Positions 62,939 to 64,000 of a stretch of 64,000 nucleotides of DNA are shown in pieces. The position numbers and the translations under genes are program-made. The notes below the pieces were generated by a model that did no database searches, was not told the origin of the DNA, and saw nothing but the letters and a program-made list of their open reading frames with translations. The stretch is from Pseudaquidulcibacter saccharophilus (lineage in GTDB: Bacteria; Pseudomonadota; Alphaproteobacteria; Caulobacterales; Aquidulcibacteraceae): positions 887,856-951,855 of the forward strand of contig NZ_JAHWUS010000001.1 in the NCBI RefSeq assembly GCF_019455445.1, given 5' to 3'. Position 1 is the first letter of the stretch. Each line of letters begins with the position of its first letter.

Positions 62939-64000
62939 ATGTATGCGTTAAAAACTGCCATGGAGTATGTGGCAAGATTACAGCGTGGCTTTATAAAACT
63001 ATCAAAAAATAGCCGCGCGAACGTTGCAATTTTATTTGCGCTTGCGAGTATTCCAATTGCGGGTTTCATCGCAACTGGCGTTGAGATTGCGCGCATCACA
63101 AACGCTAAACAACAGCTTCAGGCCGCAACAGATGCTGCCGCAATTGATAACACAACAAATGGTCGCGGTAGCGATGCCGATGCCGTAGCCTATGCAAAGA
63201 ATTTCGTTAAAGCATCTATCGGTGCAAATGCACAAGTTGGTGATATCACAATCGGTAAATATACCGAAAACGGCACAGAAATGATGGGTCTTGTAGTTGA
63301 TGCAAAGCTGGACTCAATTTTTGCCGGTGTTATTGGCATCGATAAATTTGATATTAAAACCAGCTCTGGCGCAACCGCAGCGATGGGGCCAAATGAGATT
63401 GTTTTTGTTCTCGATACCACTGGTTCAATGGCGCAAAATAACCGTATGGTGAACCTAAAAGCGGCCGTTAAAAACGTTTTAAGCCAATTGCAACCGCAAA
63501 GTGCCAATGGCAATGTAAAGGTTGGTATCGTGCCATTCAATACAATGGTTAAGATGCAGCCATCAACATCATATAATAATGTGAATTATGGCAGTGCGGA
63601 CACTTGGTATGGCTGTGACAGCACAAAAGGCTCAACATCATGGCCTAGTTGCTGGGTGGCATTTGCGCAACGCGATGCAATGTGTAAAAACGCAACCAAT
63701 CGTGTGGCTTGTAATGATAATGCCGTTTATTATGAAACCAAGGTTACATGGTCTGGCTCAAACGCAACTTATTATCAGGTTGCAAAATCTTATGAGATGA
63801 TAAACGGCAAATATACCATTTATGTTCAAAGCGCTAAATGGTCATATTATGGTGGTTCTTGTAATAATTCATATACCGATGAAACTGGTTATCATTGTAG
63901 CTCAAGTAATTCATCAGAAAAGCTAACCAATGAATCATATACCGTTTACACAAATCAGGCAAACCTAAGCAATTATAATTCGAACCCTGGTGCTCAATAT
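62939..64000 (+). CDS. TadG-like pilus protein with von Willebrand A domain (3' end outside window)
   Basis: An open frame of 354 codons runs to the window edge. A short basic N-terminus precedes a membrane helix (about 25-48, NVAILFALASIPIAGFIATGVEI) and the TadE/TadG-type stretch NAKQQLQAATDAAAIDNT. From about residue 140 a vWA domain with MIDAS motif DTTGSM (FVLDTTGSMAQN) begins. The following segment has many Cys, Trp and Tyr. TadG-like proteins act in Flp pilus assembly or at the surface. ATG at 62939 is inferred; a later Met at 62962 is possible. It is preceded by a 263-base AT-rich gap. Confidence 0.85.
   Translation, partial: MYALKTAMEYVARLQRGFIKLSKNSRANVAILFALASIPIAGFIATGVEIARITNAKQQLQAATDAAAIDNTTNGRGSDADAVAYAKNFVKASIGANAQVGDITIGKYTENGTEMMGLVVDAKLDSIFAGVIGIDKFDIKTSSGATAAMGPNEIVFVLDTTGSMAQNNRMVNLKAAVKNVLSQLQPQSANGNVKVGIVPFNTMVKMQPSTSYNNVNYGSADTWYGCDSTKGSTSWPSCWVAFAQRDAMCKNATNRVACNDNAVYYETKVTWSGSNATYYQVAKSYEMINGKYTIYVQSAKWSYYGGSCNNSYTDETGYHCSSSNSSEKLTNESYTVYTNQANLSNYNSNPGAQY

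Noticed and set aside
1-64000. CRISPR arrays, prophage, insertion sequences, toxin-antitoxin pairs, rRNA and tRNA genes
   Set aside because: I looked for regularly spaced repeats, transposase or integrase motifs, small gene pairs and T-loop signatures and saw none that I could support.

Overview
The window is chromosomal DNA of a lower-GC alphaproteobacterium, most likely in or near the Caulobacterales/Maricaulales. This placement rests on gene content: flbT and flaF, a GcrA regulator, a TacA-like sigma-54 activator, a complete ccoNOQP-ccoGHIS set, an ethylmalonyl-CoA-pathway dehydrogenase, an HfsK-like acetyltransferase and a Tad-pilus protein. Genes are densely packed, with many ATGA overlaps. 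I saw no rRNA, tRNA, CRISPR array, prophage or insertion sequence.

Layout. 1-5.9 kb: end of a two-component system, a MoxR ATPase, flbT-flaF, small envelope proteins and a glycosyltransferase. 6-8.4 kb: an orphan PII protein, and a methyltransferase divergent from gloB. 8.4-9.1 kb: an intergenic island with REP-like repeats and a mini-ORF. 9.1-15 kb: an EAL phosphodiesterase, methylsuccinyl-CoA dehydrogenase and a cobalamin adenosyltransferase. 15-22 kb: carB, greA, an ELM1-family gene, trxB and a LysR regulator. 22-30 kb: a TonB-type receptor, a class III aminotransferase, a metallopeptidase-AraC pair, gshB and folC. 30.2-31.9 kb: a looser accessory stretch with repeats and small genes. 32-38 kb: tacA-like gene, tandem DUF1287 proteins, and a LysR/epimerase pair. 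37-42 kb: dnaKJ and asd. 42-45 kb: argB-nucleotidase-dapD-gst. 45-48 kb: an unusual helical-repeat/OmpA protein and a MazG-like gene. 48-56 kb: cbb3 oxidase and its assembly genes. 56-60.5 kb: gcrA, argD-argF-hslO. 60.5-64 kb: HfsK-like acetyltransferase, a JmjC/cupin-like gene and a TadG-like gene cut by the window end.

Themes. Several genes serve the aspartate and arginine families (asd, dapD, argB, argD, argF, carB). Others serve glutathione chemistry (gloB, gshB, a GST), microaerobic respiration, and cell-cycle or surface control. The Mcd plus cobalamin adenosyltransferase combination fits acetyl-CoA assimilation by the ethylmalonyl-CoA pathway.

Most notable discovery: the asd leader (about 40769-40981). 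It reads as a complete ribosome-mediated attenuator. A probably leaderless 26-codon peptide is packed with Thr, Ile, Lys and Met codons, and is followed by mutually exclusive antiterminator and terminator helices. A further alternative helix can cover the asd ribosome-binding site. A second notable find is a pair of distant mini-ORFs (8882-9007 and 30422-30529) sharing short peptide blocks and tandem 9-nt-period DNA motifs.
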